A stretch of 64,000 nucleotides of DNA from Dillenia suffruticosa (GCA_033439265.1 JAVTVX010000024.1:682001-746000); one strand, 5' to 3'. Shown: positions 31,671 to 43,639, counted from the stretch's first letter. Numbers and translations: made by a program. Notes: generated by a model not told the origin, from the letters alone.

Positions 31671-34600
31671 GTTTTCACCGTCACCCGACTAATTTGGATG
31701 GAGCATTGTAGGACCCATTTTAGGGGTTGGCTTTTTCAAATCCTTTTTCGCCATACCCGGGGCTCGAACTCTAGACCTCTAATTAAGGGGATAGAGTGCC
31801 CGACCACTAAATTCAAAGGAGTTCGGTATTCATTTTGTTTATATGACTTGTAGGGTGTTGGTCTCAAGTTGGATGATGCTTTGGCATTCTGGAAAGCGGA
31901 GTTTTCACAGAAGGTATAGTGCTATCAAGTAGCAAGTTGCATAATTGGGTCTCATGCTAGGATGATTCAAAGATGTTTTATTCTGTTTGAATTATTAACT
32001 TCCTTCTCTTTCTGTCTCTCAAAGGAAGGAAAATCTCCAATTCTGTAGTAAACTTTGAATTTTGTTTTAAGCCCTAGTGATTGCAAATCACTAGCTCCAG
32101 AGCCTTACATTTTGTGCGTATTCTTCTGTCATAGGTTGGTGTTGAAAGGTTCGATAAAGAATATGCATACAGCATACGCCATAACTATGGAAAAGAAGGG
32201 AAGAGAACAGTAAGACATCTTTGTGTGCTAACTTCCAAATCTGATAAGTGACTTTTGATTTTCTTAGGCTTTCAAAATTGGATATGATCCAGGTAGGACC
32301 TTGGTATCGAATGTTGTCACATGCATGACTCTCAAAGCATACAGAAGATGTTTGAACTTTCTAAGAGTCTAGATAATGGCATCTGGCAGTTCCATTTGCA
32401 TTTTATCAGTTTATGAAATTAAGAGCGTGGACTAGCATCTTTGTATGTTGAGGGCCTCTAATAATGTGATGGCTGTGAAGGATTCTACTTTAGCTCTTTG
32501 TTAGCCACAAAGCAAAGGTTATATTGTTAAGGTCCTTGCAACCAATGATGGATGTGGTTATTATCATATATGTGACCATACCTGTCCATGGTGCAATTTA
32601 TAGCTGAAATATTTTGTATTTGCTAAGAACAGGCTAATACTTACCTACTTATTGAATTGAAACATACATGTGGGCACAAGGAAAGGCTCCCTAAAGGTGG
32701 AGACTTTCAATATTGTACAATATTGAGAGTAAGGGAAATAAGAAAAGAAAAATATTATTTTCTGAGTCCAGTACCTAAGAGGATGCTATATCTTTCTCGA
32801 GAATTCTTTGTGTTTGAGAAATAATAAATTGTTGGTTGCTTGGGAACATGATTCAATATGCTTATTACTGAAATTGCCATAGTCAGAGATCAGAGAATGG
32901 ATATGCCAATTCTTCTCTATTGTCAGTTGCTCGTGAATTGATGATGTCATAGTGCTGAATGACAATGGCAACATAGGAAACAATTGAGTTGGGATAATTG
33001 GAAAAACAGAATAAATTAGTGTTGTTAGTCAGACTCATACAGAATTTATTATTCTAAAACCTAAAACATTCAAGAAAAAGTGCGCTTCGGTGGGTTGTGT
33101 AACTTCCATTCACTCGCAATACACAAGCACTTACACTTCCAATGTTTGCAGGACTACACACCCTATTCTTGTCAAAAGATTATATCATCAACTCCTGGGG
33201 TTGGAGATCATCATGGATGCCCATATCGGCACTTCAGGTAGCTATTTATTACCTTATTTATTGTGGTATAGCTTCATGTTAACCATATATTTGCCCTTCC
33301 GTCTTTGACATTTCAGTGAAGAAAATTTGTGTGCTGCACTTTATAAAATGGGTGTAAGCAGTCGAGCGATGGAGGATATAATGGACAAAGTTCGAAATAG
33401 ACATTATCAGGTCATAGCTGCTGCTCTACCTGCTGTGTTCTGAGTTTCAAAAGATTCTTAGTTTTTCTATTCATTACCTAGTTAATTACTCCTTAGAAAT
33501 AAAATCTGATGTATGTGGGTGACTTTGTTTTGTGTGCAGCTAGCATGTACTTTGACATTTGAAATTGTGCATAGCTCATCCTGTGATGCTGGGATAAATC
33601 ATCCAAATCAATACTACATTGACAGCCAAAATGCTCTGCAATCAAAGGTAGATTGCATTTAATGATATGATGTTCCTTTTTTCTTGGAAATTTTGATCAT
33701 GTGTTGCTTTTTGTGACTTCTATTTTGTGCCTGGAAGTTTGGAACAACTTTGCACGTGCATGATTGTGCAATTGCATGGAAATTGTTGGATAAGGCCACC
33801 GCTTTGTTCTTGTCTCTGTCATGGTCAACAGTGTTCAGCATCCAGAAATTAGAGATGATACTCTTACACTCATCATGTCAAAGATTTAAGTCATTTATAT
33901 GATTGCTGATCAATTTAGTTCTGAGGGGATGGTGGAGGTGTGGGTCCCGGCCATCAGAAATTATCATCCAAATCAACACTACATTGACAGCCAAAAAGCT
34001 CGGCAATCAAAGATAGAATGCATTTAATAGATATCATGTCACTCCCTTTTTTCTTGGAAATTTTGGTCATGTGTTGCTTTTTGTGGCTTCTTTTTTGTCC
34101 CTAGAAGTTTGGAACAACTTTTCACGTGTGTGATTTTGCAATTGCATGTAAAGTGTTGGCTGAGGCCACTGCTTTGTTATTGTCTATGTCATGGTCAACA
34201 GTGTTCAGCATCCTGAAATTAGAGATGATGCTTTTATACTCATCATGTCAAAGATTTTAAGTCATTAATATGATTGCTGATCAATTTAGCTCTGAGGGGA
34301 TGGTGGAGGTGTGGATCCCGGCCATCATAAACTATCATGTTGCATAGGACTGCTTGCAATCGGACTATATTGGTCTTGTAACTAAATTATACACTTCATA
34401 GAAGTCGTTCGATAGGAATAGAGCACTGAGAGAGTTGATGTCTAAAACTAGGGTTGACTGGACATGCTTGAGCTTTATGGCATCGTGTGTTGTTTGGATT
34501 TTTCTACCTTCCAGGAGCCCCATTGGTGCAAGTTCTTCCAAGCCGTGCTGGTGTTAAACTAGAGATCAAATTTCCTGCTTGAATCTGAACTTAAGTGGTT

Positions 34601-35201
34601 TTATATGTTTGATTTCTGTGCTGCTAGCTTAGCTTATCTATATGTTATGACCACAGTATTCTTGGGAACATGAGAATTACTTCAGTCCCACATGAGGATG
34701 AGCTTAGCGTTTATTGAATGCTCAATTGTTGATCATTCGTAGCTTTTCTGTGGTTACTATAAAGCATGTACGTGGATAACACACAATCACAAGAAGACAT
34801 GGTCATGATAGGATGCAAATTTTTTTCAAAAATAGGCTACAGTAATGCAAAAATACACATTAATAGGATCTGATGTTAATTAATCATTTGCTTGTATGAA
34901 TATTTAAAAGATAGCGAATGGGCAAGTTAAACATTTGACAGGCAACTATTAGTAAGATAACTTTTAACTTGATCCCAAGAAAAAATACATTCTAATAAGA
35001 AATATATGAAATATGCCTATAATATTGAAAAACTCCAAAAATTTAATGGGAAAAGGGTTATTTTCATGTCTAACGTACTGCATATTTCTGGTGATAATCT
35101 TGTCAGTTTCTTGATATGATTATGGCAATCATCATTTGCTTGGCGAAGAATAACGGACTCCATGTATATAACAATTTTTGCAGGTTAATACCACAGCATA
35201 A
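26342..35201 (+). CDS. PRIM2: DNA primase large subunit
   Basis: Nineteen coding exons give 449 aa: 26342-26477, 26619-26680, 26768-26871, 26983-27064, 27154-27213, 27346-27394, 27828-27847, 29135-29218, 29297-29361, 30510-30558, 30639-30686, 30817-30906, 31067-31126, 31854-31913, 32135-32209, 33152-33237, 33317-33410, 33540-33647, 35184-35201. The protein is the regulatory subunit of primase in the DNA polymerase alpha-primase complex and helps start RNA primers. The C-terminal iron-sulfur domain is intact: the cluster Cys are C276 ('FPLCMRHL'), C355 ('[10 protein letters not shown]'), C371 ('HHGCPYRHF') and C411 ('[10 protein letters not shown]'), and the family motif 'HPNQYY' follows. Exon 7 is a 20-nt microexon. 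The last coding exon (VNTTA, stop) is less certain: retaining intron 18 would give VDCI and a stop instead. All other exon joins keep frame and use GT-AG. The ATG directly follows a GA repeat. Confidence 0.95.
28646..29040. mobile_element. hAT-like MITE, 395 bp
   Basis: The left end is TAGGGCTGTTACACGAATCG. The right end, read in reverse, is TAGGGGTATTCGAGCTGAGT. It is flanked by a perfect 8-bp target duplication GTCTGGAC at 28638-28645 and 29041-29048. Subterminal parts are filled with 'gagtcgagtt' words in both orientations and the centre is an AT-rich spacer. No coding capacity. It lies in intron 7 of PRIM2. Confidence 0.9.
29940..30430 (+). mobile_element. RTE-type LINE 3' fragment
   Basis: Translation gives '[20 protein letters not shown]', '[20 protein letters not shown]' and, after a stop, '[11 protein letters not shown]'. 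This matches the conserved C-terminal tail of plant LINE reverse transcriptases ('RLRWFGHV..R', 'RGRPKKTW..VI..DL'). It continues into A/T-rich sequence and ends 'tttagtttgttgttgttgca', a TTG-repeat 3' end of the RTE clade. It is 5'-truncated with at least one stop and lies in intron 9 of PRIM2, in sense orientation. Confidence 0.85.
31617..31827 (-). mobile_element. SINE, family A, with a 49-nt poly(A) tail
   Basis: A T49 tract (31621-31669) is the poly(A) tail on the reverse strand. The body (cacccgactaatttggatgg-like), 'gcattgtaggacccatttta', box B-like 'gggctcgaactctagacc' and the tRNA-like head follow. A perfect 14-bp target duplication, ATTCATTTTGTTTA, flanks it at 31603-31616 and 31828-31841. 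Long pure tail and perfect duplication suggest this is one of the younger copies. It lies in intron 13 of PRIM2, and its downstream duplication ends 12 nt before the exon 14 start. Confidence 0.9.
33598..34337 (+). repeat. Tandem duplication, 365-bp unit, spanning the end of PRIM2 exon 18
   Basis: The unit starting at 33598 (atcatccaaatcaatactac) recurs at 33963 (atcatccaaatcaacactac), offset 365 bp, and both copies run to a shared 'atggtggaggtgtgg' and 'tcccggccatca' end (about 33955 and 34330). The first 50 bp of the unit are the 3' end of exon 18. In the second copy the splice donor AAAG|GTAGAT reads AAAGATAGAA, so it cannot splice normally there. Confidence 0.9.
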
Positions 35202-38200
35202 GATTCTGCTTTTCTGGACTACTTTTCTGCCCCGACAGGTATCACCAAGTACATATGCGTGCTCCCAATGTTAATTTTTGTGTGTGTGGCTTTTGCTTCT
35301 TTCTTTTTGAAGAATCTATGTGCAGTCATAACTGATAGTTGTGCCTAGTTAATATGTTTGCTTTTTCTGTCTTCTAGTGTGAGCCTGAAAGAACCTTGAA
35401 GCAGTTAGCATCAATAGAAATCACTGGTTAATGGCAAAAATTTAATGCCATCAGTCACTATTGAGGTCCATCCCCATATAATACTCGCACTTATTTTCTA
35501 ATCATATGCAACAAGGTTCAGACAATCATAAATGGCTCATTAATTAGATTTTAGATGCTGCCTTGTTCAATCTCATTATTTGGTTGTTGATTCCTTGTTC
35601 TCAGCTAGATTTTTCAAAGCTATCTTCTGGGGTTCTTGGCATGTCACTTTTATTTGGATGTTAGGTGTAACGATAGCTAGGTACATGCACAAAAACATAT
35701 TATGCATAGCATACTTTACTTTGAGGTTATCTAGCTTCATATCATGTTTCAAATGGATAATTCTATACTGCATTTCCATTTTTTTTTCAGGCTGTTGTCT
35801 TGGAGCATGCTAAAGTTTGCGCATGCTGGTAGCCTAGTTCTGTTGCTGTTGTATATTTAATGTATCTTAGGAATGCCAATTGTAGTAGCTACTGATAAAA
35901 TATGAACTAAAAATAAAGCATCTTGTTCGATTTGAGAGTTCCTTGATTGTTCTCTTTGATGTGTAATGTGTAAGGTCAATCTGACAAAGAAATTTTAAGA
36001 GGCATATATAATGAATGAAACCTGTTCATTGGGATCTATCATACCAAACACTGCTTACAATGGCTGGAGAAAACATTAGATCTTGGATATTCCTGATGCA
36101 TGGATTGTGGAACCCAGGTAAAACTTTGATTTGCTTTTCATTTTTGGGATTTTGTTTTATAAACTTTTATCATGTACGTGGGGTGTGGTATGGTGCTTGT
36201 GCAGGGAAGTTGAAACGAGAGTTCACTATCCTTGTTTAGCAGCACACCTACTATCTACATGGTAGCCTTTTTCTACTCCATAGTGGGCAGCCTTTTTTTT
36301 TTTGGTACTGTGTGGGCAGCCTTTTTTGACTGTCAATGGCCACCTTTTTTTACTTTTGGACCTCAATGAATCCCCAACACCATACAACCGGATTGGATGA
36401 TGACTGAATCATAACCATAGACCTTTACATTTGTTTGGCCTTTCTTATTTGGAATAAGGCGATCTGAATCTTGACAAAGGTGGCATTGCACTTCTGCCTA
36501 GGCTGCCTAGCCAAGCCTAGGCTGTTAAAATAATATTAGAGGTTGCGTTTCCAAAATGGACAATGAAAAATATTGTCTGTTTTCATTTATGAAAAAGAAA
36601 ACCTAATAATTTTCATCATTGCAAGGAGCCAACTCCATTAGGGACAGTCTTGCATCTCATAAGAATAGTAGTTTTTATTGTCTCGTAACTTGATGACTTT
36701 TTGAATTAGTCAAAACGAGTCAAGATGGGTGTTTCCAACACTCTCTGTATAACTGGTCTTCCAAGCATCTATAATGTATCTTTCCTTGTCCAAAATCCAA
36801 GAACAAGTGATCTACACTTCCTTTTTTGGATTTTCTATTTCCCCTTGTATGATTTTATAGTTGTATCGATGCGGGTGAAGTAAGAGATAAATGATATGGT
36901 ACATAAATAATGATGCAAACTGCTAAATTCTATCAGGAAATGCTTCACTGTGAGATTAACTCTAAACTGTTTTCTTGTGGGGCCTTGACAAGGCCAATAG
37001 AATTATATATTATCTTGTCTGTTACTGTTTCCCGCTAGATTTATCTGGTAAGTGTACACAAACCGAAGCCACTAGGGAATTTAAACTTGTCCATTACATC
37101 ATGAAAATATTTTTGATTCTTATCCCGAACTCACGTTGTTCCCTTGCTTAGTGGTCGACCTGAATGCCCATCATGAAATCTGGACCAGCATTATAATCTG
37201 GTAGCTTGGGTTTTTGTTTGGTCGGAGAGCAAGAATCTGTGTCAAAGGAAGATATCTGAGATCATTGTTTTAAGTGCCTAGATTTTATTTGATTGTGCTC
37301 AGATTCAGAAATCAATGCGGTCTGCCGTTTTCAATAGTTCCGGTGAGGAGTTTGTGTTGTCTCCTTTTGGAGTCGGGGTTGGGGAAAGGGGACCCAAAAC
37401 AGTTTTCCTCATCAAAGGAGTTGCAATTCTGTGGACCGTTGTTGGGAACTTTGCAATAAGGATTAGGAAAATTGGGACACCTCAACATCAAGTTTCTCCG
37501 ATTCAAAGAGACCACAAACAACAATAAAACTAGTTGTGAAGAGGAGCTGTAGTCAAGTTAATGTCCGGTTTCCTTTTTTTCTTTTTTCCTTGTGCTTTAA
37601 AGGGGGTAAAGCTGGATGGCACATTAACTTTTAGATTTATGCAATAATCAAGTCAGGCAATTTTACTTGCAAAATGGGCAGGGGTGATTGCTCCATTTTG
37701 CCTCTGGTTTCGTCACGAGTAGCAGTTGTTTTGGATTTTGTTATTAGGAAAAAATTTAATTAGGGTATTAAAAAATAATAACATATTGGGTGTGACTAAA
37801 AGATTTAGGGTATTAGGGTATTGTTGATGGCAAGACTATTCAAACATTTGTAATCATAAATAATTTAGGAAAGATATGATTGGTGCAAATCAATATAGCA
37901 CTCGAATTTGTGTGAATTTGATTGGTAATAGCTTAGGGTGGGACTAAAAAATTGGAGTGGAGGACAAATGAAGAGATATGTTTTTCATGCGAATAACAAT
38001 AAAATAAAGGGAGGCAATCAAACATATGATTAGAAATAACAAAATGTTGGGATATGATCTCCGCGTTGGTTCCCACTTGGGTTATGAGTTTTTCACGGGA
38101 ATTTTGAGGTTGCATGGGACAGGAACATATGATATCATCCAAAACGAGGCTAGTGTTAAGTAAGACCACATTAATCCCGTGCATCCTTAATTTCACCTGA

Positions 38201-39051
38201 AGAAACTTATTGTCAACAGATAGGCAGGATTTCCTTTTCTCCTTAATTGTTCAAAGGATCACCAGTCAAGGCGCTATTAGGGCAATTATGAGTACTTTGA
38301 CCTTAGCCCACAAAAACGTGCCTTTGAGAGAGAGAGAGGGGGGGGGGGGGGAGGGCAGGGGAAGCAGTGCGCTAGCTTGACATAATTTTGGCGGAACAAA
38401 AACTACATAATACCAAGTTAATGCGATATGTATTAAATGAATTAAAATTAAATATATTTAATTTTATATAACTTTATATTAGTAAAAAGTTAAAGCATTT
38501 TAACCTTAGACTTTGATTATATTAAAATAACTTTTAAATTAAGTAATAAAATATTTTAATATTGAATCTATTTGATTTATTTATTTTTAATTTATTTAAT
38601 CCCTCTATCATTATGTATAATAATAAAAAGGGCACAAGGAAAGTACCAATTTTTTTTTTTAAGTTTTTTGTTTTTGGTTGTGTCACATTGGATGCAGGTT
38701 GCTAGTTGTTGATTATGTGCCCCTTGGATATGGACTTACAAGCTGTTATTGTTTGATGACTTGACGTTTGATGATGACTTCTAGCCCTTTGGGCTCTCTC
38801 TATCTCTCTCTCTTTCTCTCCCTCTCTCACTCTCTCACTTTTGATTTTTTCGATCTCTTAAAAAAGTTAAAAGCAACAATCAGCCTGTCCCTTTCCTCGC
38901 CACTCATTTTTGGATTTCTTTTTATATATGACATATTTTATGCATTATACAATCACAGATTAAAGAGACCAGATTTAGCGAACTTAGACAGAACTCTCTT
39001 GCAGTGCACTTATTTTGTAGCTCTTCTCATTGCAGCTTCAGCTTTATCTTT

Positions 39052-39090
<39 letters not shown>

Positions 39091-39428
39091 CGAGTACATC
39101 ATCCATATCCTTTTAACTTCTTCCAATAATTTAACATAAACCCTTAATAATTCTGTGCCTGCCAGAGCTACCAGGCATGGTATTTTCTTGTCTCTCTCCC
39201 ACTCCCATTCCCACTCCCTCTCCTATTGCGGGATTCATGACACAGAGTTAATTCTGGGAAGCTTATTGGCTGTTCTCCATCACTTTTTTTTATGTAAGTT
39301 ATCGAGTCTTCGCTTGCCCTTTACAGTCTTAACTGAATTTCCAAAGATTAGGGGACTTTAAATTGTTCTTTTGTATGCAATTTCTTAGCATTTCCTCACT
39401 ACGTATTATGCACAGGTTTGGGCTTTGC
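35202..39428. other. PRIM2 3' UTR, spacer and SPL upstream region
   Basis: The early part probably holds the PRIM2 3' UTR; an AATAAA at 35912-35917 could be its poly(A) signal, though it is far downstream. Short open frames at 36015-36239 and 37274-37527 match nothing I recognise. Also present are a triplicated 'gggcagcctttttt' stretch (36262-36350), a G run at 38339-38353, and CT microsatellites near 38797-38835 and 39054-39089 in the likely SPL promoter or leader. Confidence 0.55.
39054..39089. repeat. (CT)n microsatellite upstream of SPL
   Basis: A nearly pure CT run about 715 bp before the SPL start codon, probably in the promoter or 5' UTR. Confidence 0.9.
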
Positions 39429-39746
39429 ATGAATTCTCCACCTAAGGATTTTGATTGGCCTATGGAATATGTTCAATTTAATGGTATGTTTTTTATTTGT
39501 CTAGTTGCCGCTAGAACATGACTTTTTCCAATCTTATATGTGTTGTGCCAGAGAAAAAAAGTTGATAAAGAATTGTCGGAATGTGGTACAATTATTTTTA
39601 AGGAAAATTTAACCGAAGAAAACATTTTGATGATTCATATGGGGGTGGATATTGGTATAAATTATTATATAGTTGGACACCTGGTCCAGTTCTTTCTCTG
39701 TTTCGTAGGACAACCCAGACTAATTTAATGATAATCAGGTGAATAA
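39429..39746 (+). promoter_or_regulatory. Possible 5' UTR intron and upstream ORF of SPL
   Basis: A strong donor, ATG|GTATGT at 39484, and an acceptor, AATCAG at 39738, could define a 5' UTR intron. Splicing would join an ATG at 39429 into a 20-codon upstream ORF starting MNSPPKDFDWPMEY and ending at TAA 39744-39746, 57 nt before the main ATG. This is inferred from splice consensus only. Confidence 0.35.
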
Positions 39747-39803
39747 GTGGTGCAAAAGGCTGATCTAACAAAGAGGAAAGAAGATAGAAAGTGTTAAGTT
39801 TGT

Positions 39804-42078
39804 ATGGACTATAATTCAAAGGAAACTTCTTGGGGCTTTACTGAATTGGAGGAAGAAAGCATAAATAATGGTGATCCTTTAGCTGGAGTAGAGAAGATCT
39901 CCAAGGAAGGGTGTTTGGTTGACTTGAAACTTGGACGGTTGGAGAGTATTGGAGACATGACAGCAGATTTGTGGAAGGAATCTTGCCTTGCAAGCGTTGC
40001 ATCATCTTCATCACCATCTGGATCATCAAAAAGGTCTCGCCCACCTGTTAATGGAGCCCAACTGCTTTTGTGCTCCGTTGATGGGTGTGAAGCAGACCTC
40101 ACCAAATGCAGGGACTATCATCGGCGTCATAAAGTGTGTGAGGTCCACTCTAAGACCTCCAGAGTTTTAATCAAGGGTCAGGAGCAGCGCTTCTGCCAGC
40201 AGTGCAGCAGGTAAGAGATAGAGTTACCTTAATGCATGTAAATTATTCTTGGTTATTCCTGATTGCCAATTTGTTGCAGTTTTTAGTGGTCATCTCTTTA
40301 TAACTAGATGTTGGATTCATTGCCTTTCATTTGTCTTGGAAGTGACTAGCATGTGCATGTTGGCAGAAATCTTCCGGAAAGCTATCAGTGTTCATTTGTT
40401 TATTTGTCTGTCGCGGTACATGGATATTTATGTGTTTGTTGATGAAGTTTTAGTTTGTTCGACCTTTGAAAGATGCTATTTGATCCATTTAGAGGAGGCA
40501 ACAAGAAAATCAAGTTGATAATACTTGACATTTTTTTGTGTTGCATGGGACTCAGTTAAATGGCTCTTACAAATAGAAGATATTATATATCTATTAACAA
40601 GAATTTTTGTCGTAACTTGTTGAACATCTGGTTGCTTTTTAGTTTGCAGCAATAGTGTGGTCGTTAGCTCTGTTATGACATTCAAATGCACCAGGCAAAT
40701 CGGTACACTTCTTTTCCATCCTGACTCCCAGAACCACACTTTTCTGATCTTAACCAATAATTAACTAATACTGCTCTTAGTTTTAAGATGGCGAATTGGC
40801 TTATGCAATGCTTGTTAGAGAACAGGATATGTGTGAAATGACCAGAAATTTCTTAAATTGAGTGGTGCAGTGGAAAGTGATGTAATTAAGCTGTGGCTGA
40901 TGAATTTGTGGTGAGACTATCTGGGGGTGGAAGGTGTGTTGTACAAATGGTACAAAAGAATTGCAACTAGTAGTTCATGTATGAGTGTGGGGGTTTTCTT
41001 GGTCTGGTTTTTATATATTGTACAGCTGTCAAGAACAAGATCCGCTTGATGCTCAGAATTTCTAATGTTAAGAGAACTCATTTTCTGCATTCATGGAGTG
41101 GCAATTTAGATTAAGTGCCTTTATATTCAATGTCGGGGGATCTATGTATGTAAAATTCATGTATATATGGTTTCTTGTCTTTTGTGGTGCTATAGGTTTC
41201 ATTCATTGGTGGAGTTTGATGAAGGAAAACGAAGCTGCAGAAAGCGTCTTGATGGGCATAACAGACGTCGAAGGAAGCCACATCCAGAACCTGCATCCAC
41301 TAGCAGCGGAAGATTTCTTTCCGGCTACCAAGGTCTGTCATTTCTTGTGCGCCTATGGTTAAAATTTTCAGTTCCATGATTATGAAAAAATTTTCAGTTT
41401 AATGGATGCATGCATGCTGTACAGGAGTAACATTCTTTCATCATTACAGGTACCAGGATATTGCCTTTTGGTTATCCACAAATCTTTGGAACAAATATTG
41501 CGATGAGTTCACGGGCTGGTACTATCAAAGCAGAACCTGATGCAATGCTTCAGAATAACCAGCACCAGTATAACTTCCTCGAGATGCAAAACTCCTTTGT
41601 TGGTTCTCTCTCTCCCAGCTACAAAGGGGGCAAACAGTTTCCTTTCTTGCAAGAAGGCACTTCTTCTCAGTCTGCAGTTCCTGTAGTATCTTCCTGCCAA
41701 ATTCCACTCACCTCCAATTTCTCATCTTCCAATTATGGCAGCAGCCGGAAAATATTTTCTGATGATTTAAACCAAGTAATGGACTCTGATTGTGCTCTCT
41801 CTCTTCTGTCATCTCCGGCTGCTGAGACTGTTGAGCTTGGTATGAGAAACATGGTGCAGTCTGATCCAAATCCGCTAGTTCAACCCTTGACCTCTAGCAT
41901 TCATTATAATTGTCTGAATCATCAGTACAATTGCTCACGTGGTATGGAAGATGAGCCATCTGTATTGGCAGCAAGTGCAGGCAGTGCCTCAGATCTACAA
42001 TCACAAGCAATTTTTGATGTGGGGCAGGAGGGACCAACTGGTATGGCCCATCAAATGCTCCCCTTTTCGTGGAATTAG
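39804..42078 (+). CDS. SBP-box transcription factor, SPL13-like, miR156 target
   Basis: Three coding exons, 39804-40210, 41196-41332 and 41450-42078, give 390 aa. The SBP domain covers about residues 88-164. Its two zinc sites are C90/C95/C112/H115 and C131/C134/H138/C150, and the overlapping bipartite nuclear signal is [17 protein letters not shown] at 147-163. The intron after the 'CQQCSR' codon is the conserved SBP intron. SBP proteins bind GTAC-core promoter sites and drive the juvenile-to-adult and floral transitions. The N-terminus ([18 protein letters not shown]) resembles the 'MDWNLKxxxWDxxExE' start of SPL13/SPL2-type proteins. The last exon carries a miR156 site. I favour SPL13-like; SPL2/10/11-like is possible. 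Confidence 0.95.
41792..41811 (+). promoter_or_regulatory. miR156/157 target site
   Basis: GTGCTCTCTCTCTTCTGTCA in the last SPL exon encodes the family peptide ALSLLS. It is the known miR156-responsive element of SPL genes, with near-perfect complementarity to miR156. It predicts post-transcriptional repression in juvenile tissue. Confidence 0.95.
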
Positions 42079-43636
42079 CGTTGCCATAAATTTTACTGCT
42101 CCGGTGGACAATTTTCCTGGATTCTTCATTGAGATGGTCCTATTTATTGTCTCCCACGTGGTTGGTTCTGCAGTGAGTTTTTAACCCTTTTGACACCACA
42201 AAAGTCAGTCAAGTTTACTCACTTCTTACAATGAAGAACCATATTCATTGTGCGATAAAGAGTTAAAGCTCATTGCAAGGACTGCACTTAATGGCTCCTC
42301 TTGAAGTCCATTGAAAGTTCCAGTGGATGAATGTTCATGTAAAACATATGTACAGACAACCTGATGTTCATATTTTCTACCCAAAAGAAGTAGAAAATGA
42401 TGTAAATATTGCAGATTGCTCATCTTTTGTACCAGAGGAATAAGATATTGTGCATTTCCTAAATCATATTTTTGTTAACAAGTCTCAATCGATTTGTAAA
42501 ATCTAAGTGATATGTTGCTGAAAGTCTCGGAAATGCCATTATAAGTTTTTAGAAATATTGTTAAGGGTTTTAGAAATATTAGTTGATTCTCTAAAAGTTA
42601 CAAGATGTTCTCTTCATTTCATTGATTTAGATTATACACGGAGAAATTTAAGGCCTCATTAGGAATCTGCTAGGCTATGTGAAAAAGCTTGTGAAACAAG
42701 GGGGCAAAATCAAGACGTGATGATGAAGGCTAGAGCTTAACCTCTCTGCATCACAGTGATGGACCCCAAAAAAGAGAGGCTCAAATCTTTTGGGAAACAG
42801 ATCTTTAAAAGAAAAGCTGGCTTACAACTTAAGCCTAGATAATTAGGTACTGTATGTGGAGAATAGAGAAGCTCTTATCTCTGTTTTTTTTTCCCATAAA
42901 CTAAACGGTGGTAGTATTCAAAATTATATTTTGACTAGTTTGATTCGAGTATTTACGAGAGGAGTGACTTTTCCAATATAGTTTTTTTCATTCTCAAATT
43001 TCGAATTGAAATTTGATTAAGGGACCTAGATCCCATCCCATTAGGCCGTCTGGAGAACCTCTTATCTTTAGGACCGATCAAGATCAAGAACTCCTATGAG
43101 AAAAGAGAAGAAAGATGTGCATCTTTCTTGGTTGTCTGTGAGGGTATCCAACCAAACTCTTTCACAATCGTCTTTCTTAAAATACAGTTCAGACCCCTAA
43201 AAGAATGGGATAGGAATATATGCAGCCCATACTCCAATCCAGTAATAAAAGAGCTCATCAGTTATCTTATTTAAGTAGGTCCAGTTGTGTGATCTTTATC
43301 CGAAACTCACTCACTCCATTTAATCATGCCAGGGTCTTAATCGTCATTGTTCAAACTCGTGTGATTTTTTAAATAAATAAATGAAAAAAAGAAAAACAAA
43401 ACAAAACTTGAATTCGGGATTCTTCAAATTTGATACGCTTCTCCTCAGTCCATCCAATGGAAGCTTTCCAAAACAGAGAAAGAGGGGTAGAAGAGTCATT
43501 TGGTTAGGACTTATGAGGGGCATTTTTGATATATGAATATCTTTCCACAAAGTGGATTGATATATACAACTCACCAGATTACAATTGTGTCCTTACATGC
43601 CAATGATGAGAAGGAAAAGTGAAGTTAACAAGATCT
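42079..43636. other. SPL 3' UTR and spacer
   Basis: Probable SPL 3' UTR in the first 400 bp, then a SINE (listed), then AT-rich sequence before the next gene. No other coding region was recognised. Confidence 0.6.
42881..43052 (-). mobile_element. SINE, family A, with target duplication
   Basis: T-rich tail, 'gactagtttgattcgagtat', 'gagaggagtgacttttccaa', box B-like 'caaatttcgaattgaaattt', then the tRNA-like head. Target duplications GAGAAGCTCTTATCT (42866-42880) and GAGAACCTCTTATCT (43053-43067) differ at one base. Confidence 0.85.
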
Positions 43637-43639
43637 CTG

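Noticed and set aside
36015-36239. Open frame downstream of PRIM2
   Set aside because: No recognised domain; likely 3' flanking or intergenic sequence with no splice evidence.
37274-37527. Three overlapping frames on both strands
   Set aside because: Mutual shadows of similar length with no recognisable family in any frame.
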